Below are positions 36,495-45,209 of a DNA stretch of 64,000 nucleotides, one piece after another (the first letter of the stretch is position 1; every line of letters starts with the position of its first letter). The translations under genes and the position numbers were made by a program. Source of the stretch: Acinetobacter soli. Lineage in GTDB: Bacteria; Pseudomonadota; Gammaproteobacteria; Pseudomonadales; Moraxellaceae. Below the pieces are notes generated by a model. It saw nothing but the letters and a program-made list of their open reading frames with translations. It did not search any database and had not been told where the DNA came from. The stretch covers positions 1 to 64,000 of the forward strand of contig NZ_BBNM01000005.1 of the NCBI RefSeq assembly GCF_000760595.1, in the 5' to 3' direction.

Positions 36495-38276
36495 ATGCCA
36501 ATTTATAATGCGCCACTCGCAGACATGCGATTCATCTTAAATGATGTATTTCAAGCTGAACAATTCTGGCAAGCCAACGAACATCTTGCCCATGTGGATG
36601 CAGCAACTGCAGAAGCTATTTTGGAAGAAATGGCAAAATTTGCTCAAAATGTCACACTCCCTTTAAACCGTTCAGGTGATGAAGAAGGTGCACGTTATGA
36701 AAATGGCCAAGTCTTCACACCAGCAGGCTTTAAAGAGGCCTTTGCACAGTACGCACAAGGTGGCTGGATCGGATTGGGTGCCGACGAAGAATGGGGCGGT
36801 CAGGCCATGCCTAAAATGTTGACCGTGCTGGCCGATGAAATGCTGTTTGCGACTAACCCTTCTTTTTTGCTCTACCCGCTCCTATCGGTTGGTGCAGGTA
36901 TGGCCTTGAGCAGCTATGCATCACAAGCGCAAAAAGAAACGTATTTACCTAAAATCTATTCAGGTGAATGGTCAGGCACCATGTGTTTGACTGAGCCACA
37001 TGCCGGTACCGATTTAGGGATTATTAAAACCAAAGCCGAACCGAACGCAGATGGATCGTACAACATCACTGGAACCAAAATCTTTATTACCGGTGGTGAT
37101 CACGACCTAAGTGAAAATATCATTCATTTGGTATTGGCCAAAACGCCTGATGCACCCGCAGGTTCGCGTGGTATTTCTTTATTTATTGTGCCGAAGTTTT
37201 TGGTCAATGACGATGGAAGTCTTGGCGAGCGTAACGCAGTCAGCCCAGGTTCGATCGAACATAAAATGGGAATTAAGGCATCGGCCACTTGTGTGATGAA
37301 TTTTGACGGTGCCAAAGGCTTTTTAGTGGGTAAAGAAAATGAAGGCTTAGCCGCAATGTTTGTCATGATGAACTATGAACGTTTATCGATGGGTATTCAA
37401 GGCTTGGGGGCTTCAGAGTTTGCCTACCAGAATGCGGCACAATATGCCACAGACCGCTTACAAGGTCGTAGCGCATCAGGCGTACAATCGCCGAGCAAAC
37501 CAGCCGACAGCATTTTGGTTCATGGTGATGTACGCCGTATGCTCCTGAATGTACGTGCCAACAATGAAGCATCACGTGCCTTTGCCGTGTATGTTGGGCA
37601 GCAACTGGATATCACCAAGTTTTCAACCGATCCAGACGCCGTAAAGAAAGCCAATGACCGCGTGGCTTTGCTGACGCCAATTGCCAAGGCATATCTCACC
37701 GACACCGCCTTTCAGGCAACTCTAGATGCCCAGATGTGTTTTGGCGGGCACGGTTTTATTCGTGAGTGGGGTCTGGAGCAATGTGTTCGTGACTTACGTA
37801 TTTCACAGATTTACGAAGGCACCAATGGTGTTCAGTCTCAAGATTTGATTGGCCGTAAAACCATTAAATGTGGTGGTGCGTATATCGGTGAATACATCAA
37901 TGAAATTCGTGATTTCGCCAATACGCTTGCCGCAGATTTAAACTTCATTAAGGATGCAACACTTGATGCTGCCACTGAAGTTGAGGCTGTAACGCAGTTT
38001 ATTATTGAACAAGCCGCTGAAAATCCAGACTTTCCAAACGCAGCAGCAGTCGATTATTTACATGCGGTCGGTTTACTCAGCTTTGCCTACATGTTTGCCA
38101 AAATCGCAGCAGCGGCCAAAGACAAATCTGGTGAGTTTTACCAAAATAAATTGTCGTTGGCACGGTACTTTGTTACCCGCATCTTGCCGGAGCTTGAATC
38201 ACGTATCCGTAAAATCGAAGCGGGTTCTGATTTGGTCATGAGTTTTGATGAAGCCTACTTTACCGCACAGTCTTAA
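36495..38276 (+). CDS. Acyl-CoA dehydrogenase (DmdC/FadE-like), paralogue 2
   Basis: 593 residues with the same domain order as the preceding gene: N-terminal cap MPIYNAPLADMRFILNDVF, central TMCLTEPHAGTDLGIIKTKAEPNADGSY (aligning with gene 1 with few changes), KIFITGGDHDLSENIIHLV, and the catalytic YEGTNGVQSQDLIGRK. The two genes clearly arose by duplication but differ through the C-terminal 150 residues, so they may prefer different chain lengths. It has its own ribosome site (AGGTGAAG) and terminator. Confidence 0.93.
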   Translation: MPIYNAPLADMRFILNDVFQAEQFWQANEHLAHVDAATAEAILEEMAKFAQNVTLPLNRSGDEEGARYENGQVFTPAGFKEAFAQYAQGGWIGLGADEEWGGQAMPKMLTVLADEMLFATNPSFLLYPLLSVGAGMALSSYASQAQKETYLPKIYSGEWSGTMCLTEPHAGTDLGIIKTKAEPNADGSYNITGTKIFITGGDHDLSENIIHLVLAKTPDAPAGSRGISLFIVPKFLVNDDGSLGERNAVSPGSIEHKMGIKASATCVMNFDGAKGFLVGKENEGLAAMFVMMNYERLSMGIQGLGASEFAYQNAAQYATDRLQGRSASGVQSPSKPADSILVHGDVRRMLLNVRANNEASRAFAVYVGQQLDITKFSTDPDAVKKANDRVALLTPIAKAYLTDTAFQATLDAQMCFGGHGFIREWGLEQCVRDLRISQIYEGTNGVQSQDLIGRKTIKCGGAYIGEYINEIRDFANTLAADLNFIKDATLDAATEVEAVTQFIIEQAAENPDFPNAAAVDYLHAVGLLSFAYMFAKIAAAAKDKSGEFYQNKLSLARYFVTRILPELESRIRKIEAGSDLVMSFDEAYFTAQS

Positions 38277-38287
38277 TACGCTCGATT

Positions 38288-38316
38288 AAAAAAAGCCTGC
38301 ACATGCAGGCTTTTTT
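38288..38316 (+). terminator. Rho-independent terminator after paralogue 2
   Basis: AAAAAGCCTGC/GCAGGCTTTTTT with an ACAT loop, 12 bp past the stop. Confidence 0.9.
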
Positions 38317-38447
38317 ACTGTCTTATATTTTGATCTAAATTTCGGCCAAAAGGCTTAAAAACATCCACTTGAGCCTAATGTCTTGTGTCATGCGCATGAA
38401 ATTTGCTTAGTGTACATCATACCTTTAATTGATTGCCGAGTTCATTT

Positions 38448-38942
38448 ATGTCTTCTTCTAAACGTGCAAACAGGCTTGAAGCGTTACTCGATCGCTTTGG
38501 CAACTATGCTGTTGAAGCATTTCACTATATTGCCCTATTTATTATTGGTTGTATGGTGGTGTGGTCAGCCATTCACACCACCATTGACATCTTCACAGTA
38601 AAATCTTACGCCACCATTGATGATATTTTGCTGTTGTTTATTTATTTGGAATTGGGCGCAATGGTCGGGATTTATTTTAAAACCAACCATATGCCAGTGC
38701 GTTTTTTAATTTATGTGGCCATAACCGCCCTAACGCGATTGCTCATTTCAGATATTCAGCATAACCATAAAGCAGATGTTAGCCAGTTGATCATTACCGG
38801 CTCAATTCTAATCTTGGCCTTAGCCATTTTGATTGTACGTTATGCCTCATGGAACTTCCCCTCTGTGATCCGTGAAAAGCATCAGACACGCCCTTTAGAA
38901 CAAGGCAAAACACCACGTCCTGAAGACGATGAACTGGCATAG
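38448..38942 (+). CDS. psiE: PsiE-like phosphate-starvation-inducible membrane protein
   Basis: 164 residues from the ATG at 38448. Four hydrophobic helices (about 22-44, 55-80, 85-102, 112-132) with short loops. AYATIDDILLLFIYLELGAMVGIYF-like sequence and the NHMPVRFLIYVAITALTRL helix fit the PsiE family. The C-terminal tail is cytosolic, basic then acidic. In E. coli psiE is induced by phosphate limitation and cAMP-CRP; its biochemical role is unknown. It converges on the first RcnB-family gene across a shared hairpin. Confidence 0.85.
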   Translation: MSSSKRANRLEALLDRFGNYAVEAFHYIALFIIGCMVVWSAIHTTIDIFTVKSYATIDDILLLFIYLELGAMVGIYFKTNHMPVRFLIYVAITALTRLLISDIQHNHKADVSQLIITGSILILALAILIVRYASWNFPSVIREKHQTRPLEQGKTPRPEDDELA

Positions 38943-38943
38943 A

Positions 38944-38976
38944 AAAGCCCATCCTGCCTCAAGCAGTATGGGCTTG
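38944..38976. terminator. Bidirectional hairpin between psiE and the RcnB-like gene
   Basis: AAGCCCAT/ATGGGCTT with an inner CTGC/GCAG pair set. It lies directly after the psiE stop and 15 bp from the stop of the convergent gene. Confidence 0.65.
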
Positions 38977-38990
38977 TTAAGCTGTCAAAA

Positions 38991-39431
38991 TTAACGATGC
39001 GCCAGCAAAATCTGCGCGATAATGCCGGTTGCGACAGCCACCAGTACATAGCGACCGTCAATGTACGTCCAACGATGCTGTGGCGGTGGTGGAGGCAATT
39101 GATAGTCATACCAGTTGTTTACATAGTAACGGTCGGAGTAATACTGCGGCGGTAAGCGATAACCGGGACGAAAACCTTCATGCACGCGATAATAACGCGG
39201 AGCTGGCGAAGCATAGTAATACCGGTTTTCTACAATACGCATGTGTGGGGGTGGCCCATAAGATCGCCAGTCACCACGATGCCAATCATCTCGGCGCCAA
39301 TCTGGATGATGATATGGCCCATCATGCTCACGGTTCCATTGATGACCGGCCCAATCAGGTGGATCTGCTAAGGATAAAGTGGAAGTTCCAAGTAGGACGA
39401 CAGCGAGTGAAGCAGCGATAATTTTTTTCAT
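38991..39431 (-). CDS. RcnB-family periplasmic protein, paralogue A
   Basis: 146 residues. Signal peptide (MKKIIAASLAVVLLGTSTLSLA). The mature part is extremely rich in Trp, Tyr, His, Asp and Arg in its first half (HQWNREHDGPYHHPDWRR). It then has the RcnB-type core LPPQYYSDRYYVNNWYDYQLPPPPPQHRWTY, IDGRYVLVAVATG and a short hydrophobic end. RcnB is a periplasmic factor needed for nickel/cobalt efflux homeostasis with RcnA in E. coli. No rcnA is visible here. Metal binding by the His-rich part is an inference. Confidence 0.85.
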   Translation of the reverse strand: MKKIIAASLAVVLLGTSTLSLADPPDWAGHQWNREHDGPYHHPDWRRDDWHRGDWRSYGPPPHMRIVENRYYYASPAPRYYRVHEGFRPGYRLPPQYYSDRYYVNNWYDYQLPPPPPQHRWTYIDGRYVLVAVATGIIAQILLAHR

Positions 39432-39597
39432 TTCGAAATGTCCACAGCATGTGACGCTTGAATCAGCATAAAACTATGGCAAGGATAAATAATGTATAAA
39501 TCAGCGTGTAGTGCAAGCAATTGTTATTGTTTTTGCCACGATGTAACTTAGCTTAAAATCATGGAGAAGTAGCGTCAGTCATCCTCTAGATATAAAA

Positions 39598-39621
39598 AAA
39601 ACCACCGCATGGCGGTGGCTC
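39598..39621 (-). terminator. Rho-independent terminator after RcnB-like paralogue B
   Basis: CCACCGC/GCGGTGG with a three-base loop and T8 on the minus strand, about 18 bp past the stop. Confidence 0.88.
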
Positions 39622-39636
39622 TTAAATTGAATCAAA

Positions 39637-39990
39637 TTAGTAAACTTGATAGATCCGATGGTTGTAGTTTGAAACCAGCAAATAACGACCATCTGCTCTC
39701 ACCCAGTGATAACCACGCGGTGGAGTTTTCAAGCGATAGGCACGCCAGTTGTTCACTTGATAGCGGTCATGACGCCATGCCGCTGGTAAGCGATCACCGC
39801 GCTGAAAACGATGCTCACGGTAGTCACGATGACCGTTATCATGACGGCGGTCATGATCCCATTTGGCAGCAGGTGCATGGTGACGATCACGTGGGCCATG
39901 ATCACGATCCCAGTCGGGGCCTGCAAACGCAGTAGCCGATACCCCTAACATCATTGTAGATACCACCAGGGCTTTGAATACAGTATTCAT
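39637..39990 (-). CDS. RcnB-family periplasmic protein, paralogue B
   Basis: 117 residues. Signal peptide cleaved near AFA-GP (residue 23). A His/Asp/Arg-rich stretch (WDRDHGPRDRHHAPAAKWDHD) is followed by the RcnB core: GDRLPAAWRHDRYQVNNWRAYRL, PPRGYHWVRADGRYLLVSN. It is the shortest and most RcnB-like of the three. It lies 205 bp from paralogue A in the direction of transcription, with its own terminator, so each paralogue is probably a separate unit. Confidence 0.88.
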   Translation of the reverse strand: MNTVFKALVVSTMMLGVSATAFAGPDWDRDHGPRDRHHAPAAKWDHDRRHDNGHRDYREHRFQRGDRLPAAWRHDRYQVNNWRAYRLKTPPRGYHWVRADGRYLLVSNYNHRIYQVY

Positions 39991-40203
39991 CTGGATGTCC
40001 TTTCTTCATCTCTTTACAGACTCATGATAATGGGCGCCCAAGAAGAAAGGATGGACAAAAACACGGGCTTTACTATCTGATTGTAATCATCATAAAGAAA
40101 TCATGAAGAGATGTAACACCTAAGATTCAATCTCATTTTTATCTCAAGACCATTTTCAAGAAATAAAGCCAGCACAATCAAAGGCTCGTACATTCAAAAA
40201 CGA

Positions 40204-40665
40204 TTAGCGAATACCTTCAATTGTAAAATCTGGTGAGGAAATAAGAAGATAATGCTGATCTACCAGAATCCAGCGACGACCTTGCGGTGGCTGATACAAG
40301 CGATTGTCGGACCAGTTTTCGATCCGATAGCGGTCATCACGATATTCAGTCGGTAAAATTTGGCCCACTACAAATACGTAGCGAGGTTGTCCAGTATGCC
40401 AATGATGGGGTCGATAAGGACGAGGAGATAGCACTTGTTGGTTGCTAAAGCCGACGGAGGGTACAGGAGGCTGATTCGCCGAGCGTGACGGATAAACCGG
40501 AGGCACCTTTTGATTGGAAAATCCAACAACAGGCGCAGATGGTGAGTAATATGTATTTGGGCGTATTGACTGCTGTCGCATTCGATCATCGTGTGCCCAA
40601 AGACTCGTTGAGCATACTGTAATCATCATCACGCGTCGCAGGTTTCGAACGATATGAATCAACAT
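40204..40665 (-). CDS. RcnB-family periplasmic protein, paralogue C
   Basis: 153 residues from the ATG at 40665, which has GGGAGAGG just upstream; an in-frame start at 40683 lacks one. The signal peptide ends near SLWA. The mature N-terminal half lacks the His/Asp-rich stretch of the other two and has instead a Pro/Ser/Tyr-rich linker with a twice-repeated VGFSNQ(K/Q)V unit. The RcnB core follows: GQILPTEYRDDRYRIENWSDNRL, PPQGRRWILVDQHYLLIS. Divergent from the other two and possibly with a different ligand. Confidence 0.78.
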   Translation of the reverse strand: MLIHIVRNLRRVMMITVCSTSLWAHDDRMRQQSIRPNTYYSPSAPVVGFSNQKVPPVYPSRSANQPPVPSVGFSNQQVLSPRPYRPHHWHTGQPRYVFVVGQILPTEYRDDRYRIENWSDNRLYQPPQGRRWILVDQHYLLISSPDFTIEGIR

Positions 40666-40814
40666 GCGCCTCTCCCAAACCATACAGTTATCTTCTCTAG
40701 TGTAGAGGAAAACCAGTCAGACCCTACATGACAAACTGTATATAAATCGTCTATGCACAAGAATCGGGCTTTATCGATATAAAATAGCGACTATACTAAG
40801 CTGCAATGTGGAGC

Positions 40815-41276
40815 ATGGAACAAGATACAGTGGCAGAATTAAATTTTGAACGTCTTTATCAGTTTTTTAGTAAAGTCCCAAGTATTCAGCAACAGCGCAT
40901 TTCAGCGCACGGCACAAACGGTGAGCATGCATGGTGGATTAAATTTAGCATAGACACCGAACATGCTTTAGCATGGCAAACCGTACAAGAGCTTGGGCAT
41001 GTACTGAACTATCTCTCGACCAATGAACGTCTGCCCACACAGTTTTTTCCGGTATCACCTCCCCCGTATATGAACGGTGAAGCCAAAGACTTTTTGGCAT
41101 GGGTCATTGAATGTGATCACCCTGAGTTTAGTCCCGATGTGGTGTGTGACTGGTTAGAGGCGCGCTTGCCGAATCCGGTTGAAGACGAAAGTCAGTGGAA
41201 AATCAAAACCAGCCTAGATGAGCTTGATCAAATGAGCCCGCAAGAACTCGATCAACTGATTCCTCCTACGCATTAA
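40815..41276 (+). CDS. Conserved cytosolic protein of unknown function
   Basis: 153 residues from the ATG at 40815; an ATG at 40806 in frame is equally possible. No signal peptide or membrane segment. The fold is probably alpha/beta with AWWIKFSIDTEHALAWQTVQELGHVLNYLS in the middle and an acidic tail (SLDELDQMSPQELDQLIPP). I do not recognise a family. It converges on a phospholipase D-like gene over a shared hairpin. Confidence 0.7.
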   Translation: MEQDTVAELNFERLYQFFSKVPSIQQQRISAHGTNGEHAWWIKFSIDTEHALAWQTVQELGHVLNYLSTNERLPTQFFPVSPPPYMNGEAKDFLAWVIECDHPEFSPDVVCDWLEARLPNPVEDESQWKIKTSLDELDQMSPQELDQLIPPTH

Positions 41277-41279
41277 AAA

Positions 41280-41306
41280 GCAAAGAGAGGCGATGCCTCT
41301 CTTTAA
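41280..41306. terminator. Bidirectional terminator
   Basis: AAAGAGAGGC/GCCTCTCTTT, ten pairs with a three-base loop, lying between two convergent stop codons. Confidence 0.8.
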
Positions 41307-41309
41307 AAC

Positions 41310-42773
41310 TTAAAATGTCGAAAGACCCGACCACTCCATAAATCGATAGGTCCAATACTTCAGTTGGGATTCATCGGCATATTGAGCATAGTCCACACTC
41401 ATCTGACGGCCATTCAGATTTGACCACGCTGTATTAAAATATCGAGTAGCATCTTGAAAAACGGCTGCCTGCGTTTGACCTTTGACCATGATATCTGTTT
41501 CGAGATTATAATTTTTTAGATTTCTTGCGGTAAAATTTGCCGAACCCAAAATCATTTCAGCTTGAGTCGCACTGGATTTGATGATCATTTTGCTGTGGCA
41601 CTGCTCGCCATGCGTATCACACCACCGTACCGGAATACCTGCGGCATGCAACTCGGAGGCCACAGGCCGATTCGGAATTCCATTTTTTTGTCGACCAAAG
41701 GCATCTTTATTCGGGTCTAGTAACACCCGAACCTTTACCCCACGCTCGTGTGCTGCCTTTAAAGCCGAAATAATCTGGCGCTCAGACAAATAAAACATTG
41801 CCAAATCCAGTTGATCTTTGGCTTTGGCACGCTGAATTAAATCTAAAACAGCGTGATAAATTGCCGCTTCGGTCAAAAGCTGCACCTGAGGCTCAGTCGT
41901 GGGTGCATTGATTTCACCCATAATCACAACAGGTGATGTACCACCCGACATTTGAGCCACACTTTGTTCAGATTGCAACACATCCATTGCCGTCGGGCCA
42001 GAGACCACCACAGCAACGTTAGAATGACGCGAACTGCCATCGTGCGGATTGGCAGACGTAATCAGACTTTTCCAACCTTGATCGGTATCGACCACCATGG
42101 TTTTTCGATGATTGGCTTTTAAATTGGCCAGTGCCAGATAACTACGAAGGGTGATTTTCTGTTGGCCAAAGGGATTGGACAACCAGCCTTTTTCGGCGTT
42201 GTTCCCAATGCCTTGACAGCATAAATACCACAGGCTAGACCAAGTCGGATTTGAAGCACGCAGCGGAGTCAGATTGGTTTCAATCACATCGACGCCTGCC
42301 TGACGAAGCCGACGATATTGCTCAGGAAAAATACCACCGTAAACGGAATTGATCGGATCGGTAATAAACACAATTTGTATATTCGGATGCTCACGGCGCT
42401 TTTGAATTAATGCCTGTGTCAGCTCTTGCATCAGAGGACGCTGTGGAATTTTGCTGTCACCTACCTCTGAATTAAACAGAAACATATCCAGCACAATGGT
42501 ACTCTTGGCTTGCTGAATCAGCGCCAACATTTGATCAAAGATCTGATGATCGTATTGTTGACGCCCCTGTGCATCGAGAAACGTTTGATCTGCTAAAAAC
42601 TTGAGTTCGGCATGTCGTAGCTTACCGCTATAATTGAGGCCTTGCGGCAAGGGCTTATAGATATGATAAATTGCCGATGCAACATAGCCTAAAACCAACA
42701 TCCCGACAATTAAAGAAAAATAACGGCGCCCAGACCAATTCAGTTTGGTATGAATTCGTTGAAAAATACGCAT
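41310..42773 (-). CDS. Phospholipase D-like / cardiolipin synthase-like protein
   Basis: 487 residues. One N-terminal transmembrane helix (about 18-36) would anchor the enzyme facing the periplasm. Two HKD-type halves: the first NHRKTMVVDTDQG with SANPHDG, the second CHSKMIIKSSATQAEMILGSANFTARN. Both have the His and Lys of the PLD active site. The chain is typical in length for bacterial Cls, but the Asp of the second HKD is not obvious (K-M-I-I-K), so activity may differ. It could be a cardiolipin synthase, a phospholipase D or a nuclease-type PLD. It is the only phospholipid enzyme in this stretch. Confidence 0.85.
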   Translation of the reverse strand: MRIFQRIHTKLNWSGRRYFSLIVGMLVLGYVASAIYHIYKPLPQGLNYSGKLRHAELKFLADQTFLDAQGRQQYDHQIFDQMLALIQQAKSTIVLDMFLFNSEVGDSKIPQRPLMQELTQALIQKRREHPNIQIVFITDPINSVYGGIFPEQYRRLRQAGVDVIETNLTPLRASNPTWSSLWYLCCQGIGNNAEKGWLSNPFGQQKITLRSYLALANLKANHRKTMVVDTDQGWKSLITSANPHDGSSRHSNVAVVVSGPTAMDVLQSEQSVAQMSGGTSPVVIMGEINAPTTEPQVQLLTEAAIYHAVLDLIQRAKAKDQLDLAMFYLSERQIISALKAAHERGVKVRVLLDPNKDAFGRQKNGIPNRPVASELHAAGIPVRWCDTHGEQCHSKMIIKSSATQAEMILGSANFTARNLKNYNLETDIMVKGQTQAAVFQDATRYFNTAWSNLNGRQMSVDYAQYADESQLKYWTYRFMEWSGLSTF

Positions 42774-42868
42774 AACAAGTTATCCCAATCACTGGGTTCA
42801 GACTAGAGAGTCTCGTGAGATGTTTCAAGACTGATTTGGTTAATTCTGCGCGTCAATCTGCTTAAAAA

Positions 42869-42897
42869 CAAAAGGAAAGCCGAGGCTTTCCTTTATG
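42869..42897 (-). terminator. Terminator after the ZnuD-like receptor gene
   Basis: AAAGGAAAGCC/GGCTTTCCTTT almost perfect inverted repeat 19 bp past the stop on the minus strand, followed by a T-rich tract. Confidence 0.75.
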
Positions 42898-42915
42898 TGT
42901 GTAGCGATAAACACA

Positions 42916-44976
42916 TTAAAAATTAAAGTTGATGCCCATGGTAAAATTACGCCCGATTTGTGGAACATCCGATAAAAATGACTCGTGTAGATATACTTTG
43001 CTGTCAAGCAGATTATTGGCTTTGGCATAAAGCTGATAACCCGTTTTCGTATTGATTTGCCCATCATACGCCAATCCGAGATTCAGCATGTTGTAACTCT
43101 TGCCTTCAGTTTCGTAATTGGCCAGATCATCCTGACCAAAGACATGGTAATACTCGGCTGTTCCTGAGTAACCCTGTCCAAAATCTGCCTTGATCCGCGT
43201 GCCTAAGCGTCCACCCGGAATACGTGGGGCATTTCCAGCATCATCTAGCTTGCCGCGTACATAATCCCCAAATACCCCCACATTGTAGCGTGGACTAAGT
43301 TGATAGCTCACATCTCCATCTACTCCGTAAAAGCGGGCATCGGTTTGATCGTATTGAATCAGACGAAAGTCCTGAAAACGATCTAAGGTATTGGCATAGA
43401 TAAAGTTGTTGTACCAGCTTTGAAAAGCACTCAAGTTATATTTAAGGCCTTGGTCATTGTCAAAATGTAAACCGAGTTCAAGATTATTCGATTTTTCTTT
43501 TTGCAAATCGTCATTGCCTAACTCATAGGTATTGGTGGCCATATGTGCGCCATTCGAATATAACTCTTGCGCCAGCGGCAGGCGCTCTTGATGTGAGCCT
43601 GTCAAAGACAGCTTGTAATTTGGCTTAAATGCCCAGTCGGTTGAACCCGCCAAGGAGTACGCCGTGCCGGTATAATTTTTGGCACCCACATCTACATCAT
43701 TGCCATCGATATCGATGGTTTGATGATCGATACGCGATGACACCTGAAAATGCAGTTGATCAACTTGTTTTTCCTGCATTCCAAACACGCTGTAGCGTTT
43801 GGTGACAGTTGGGTCCATGAGTGCTTCATCACCGTTAATGGTGAGTTTTTGCTGAGTGTATTGTGTGCCAAACTGCCCAGTCCAGCCTGCCCAAGCCATG
43901 TTGTCTAAGGTAATGCGGGCATCGGTGCCTTTGCTGATAAAGGTAGTATCTGGTTCGTCTCCGTCCATTTCCTGATGCTGGTAATCTGTATAAGTGGCCT
44001 GTGCAGCCAGCTTGGAAAACCCTGCAAATGGATCATTCAGCTCAGTTTTGAAATCGTATCGCTTTTCTTTAAGATTAATCCATGCTGCCGCGCCATCTTG
44101 CTCCTGCAAAGCGGCCTGTTGATCAGTTAAAGTGCCGCAATCGAGCTTGCCTGCACTGGGTTTACATAAACCATATAACGGATTATCTCCCGGAATCCCG
44201 TAGCGATCGTGTCGTTCGCTATAGGCAACTCCGGTATAGCCCCGATCATAAATCCATGACAGTCCGGCATGGTAATCATTGGATTTGGCATAGGTATTGT
44301 CTTCACGGCGCGATGTTTCCTGCAAATCATGCGGCAAAATATAATCGTTGGCATCACGCTTTAAACCGCCCACATTCAATGCAAACTGACTGCCCAGTGC
44401 GACAGTCGAATCACCTGAATAAACCAAGCCATCATCACCCGTGTTGTAGCGAACACCCAACTGCCCTTCATACCCGTTGTCTGGCATTTTAGATGGAATT
44501 TTATGATCGATGACATTGACCAATCCACCCACAGAGCCTGCACCATAGAGCAGCGCTTCAGGGCCTTTTAAAATCTGGATCTGATCGGCTGCATTAGGAT
44601 CGACCGTCACGGCATGGTCGGGAGAAACCGAGGAAACATCGAGCGTATCACCGCCATTTTGGGTAATTTTGACGCGTGCACCATCTAAGCCACGAATCAC
44701 AGGCCGGCTCACCCCACCTGTATATTGCGCCGAGTAAACTCCCGATTGACCATTCAAGGCGTTACCGATGGTGGTTCCGCCTTGAATCAGTTGATCGCGT
44801 CCCACACTTACATCTCCAGCCGTCTCATTGAATGGCTGTTTGGGCGTGGCTTGAGCTTGAAGTTCAATGGTTGGCAAATCGTTGACAGCAGCATCACTGG
44901 GTGAGGTTTGTGCAAAAGCATGCTGAATCGATAGTGAGAGAATAGAAAGTGCAAAGACATGAGAACGAGTAAGCAT
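42916..44976 (-). CDS. TonB-dependent receptor, ZnuD-like (paralogue 2)
   Basis: 686 residues from the ATG at 44976, which opens a signal peptide ending near AFAQ; the in-frame start at 45000 precedes it. Plug with VSVGRDQLIQGGTTIGNALN, SRPVIRGLDGARVKI, SPDHAVTVDP and KGPEALLYGAGSVGGLVNVIDHKIP. The barrel ends in GINFNF. Two Cys in the loop CKPSAGKLDCGTL occupy the place of the His-rich loop of its neighbour. Closely related to the next gene (shared RIPGGRLGTR and KSNNLELG), so zinc or another metal complex is the likely cargo. A Zur-like site precedes it. Confidence 0.87.
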   Translation of the reverse strand: MLTRSHVFALSILSLSIQHAFAQTSPSDAAVNDLPTIELQAQATPKQPFNETAGDVSVGRDQLIQGGTTIGNALNGQSGVYSAQYTGGVSRPVIRGLDGARVKITQNGGDTLDVSSVSPDHAVTVDPNAADQIQILKGPEALLYGAGSVGGLVNVIDHKIPSKMPDNGYEGQLGVRYNTGDDGLVYSGDSTVALGSQFALNVGGLKRDANDYILPHDLQETSRREDNTYAKSNDYHAGLSWIYDRGYTGVAYSERHDRYGIPGDNPLYGLCKPSAGKLDCGTLTDQQAALQEQDGAAAWINLKEKRYDFKTELNDPFAGFSKLAAQATYTDYQHQEMDGDEPDTTFISKGTDARITLDNMAWAGWTGQFGTQYTQQKLTINGDEALMDPTVTKRYSVFGMQEKQVDQLHFQVSSRIDHQTIDIDGNDVDVGAKNYTGTAYSLAGSTDWAFKPNYKLSLTGSHQERLPLAQELYSNGAHMATNTYELGNDDLQKEKSNNLELGLHFDNDQGLKYNLSAFQSWYNNFIYANTLDRFQDFRLIQYDQTDARFYGVDGDVSYQLSPRYNVGVFGDYVRGKLDDAGNAPRIPGGRLGTRIKADFGQGYSGTAEYYHVFGQDDLANYETEGKSYNMLNLGLAYDGQINTKTGYQLYAKANNLLDSKVYLHESFLSDVPQIGRNFTMGINFNF

Positions 44977-45003
44977 CGTGATGCTCCAAAAGCCAATCAC
45001 TCG

Positions 45004-45022
45004 TTACGTTATAATATATCTA
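45004..45022 (-). promoter_or_regulatory. Zur-like box upstream of paralogue 2
   Basis: On the plus strand ACGTTATAATATATC lies within 45006-45020, about 30 bp before the start codon. It keeps the GTTATAATATA core of the gammaproteobacterial Zur site (GTTATAnTATAAC) but has a weaker second arm. Confidence 0.45.
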
Positions 45023-45209
45023 TTTTTTTACAAGCAAATTTAACTGGGTATTTATATTTCCATTCAAAGCTTGAGTTTTATGGCTTTGATTGAAAATTAA
45101 GGTGATTTTAATGCAAATATGAAGGCCAAAAAGGTATAGCGGTTAACTTAAATCATGCAGAGCGCCCTTAGGGCACTCCACGTGAAACATTATTAATTTC
45201 ATCAATCAC

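Noticed and set aside
39029-39935. Long plus-strand ORFs (130 and 108 codons) opposite the RcnB-like genes
   Set aside because: They arise because the His/Asp/Trp-rich RcnB codons leave the antisense frame open; no ribosome site, and the minus-strand genes have signal peptides and family motifs.
45161-45179. Inverted repeat GAGCGCCCTTAGGGCACTC after znuD as a terminator
   Set aside because: No T-run on the znuD strand and the loop is very small; not listed as a feature.
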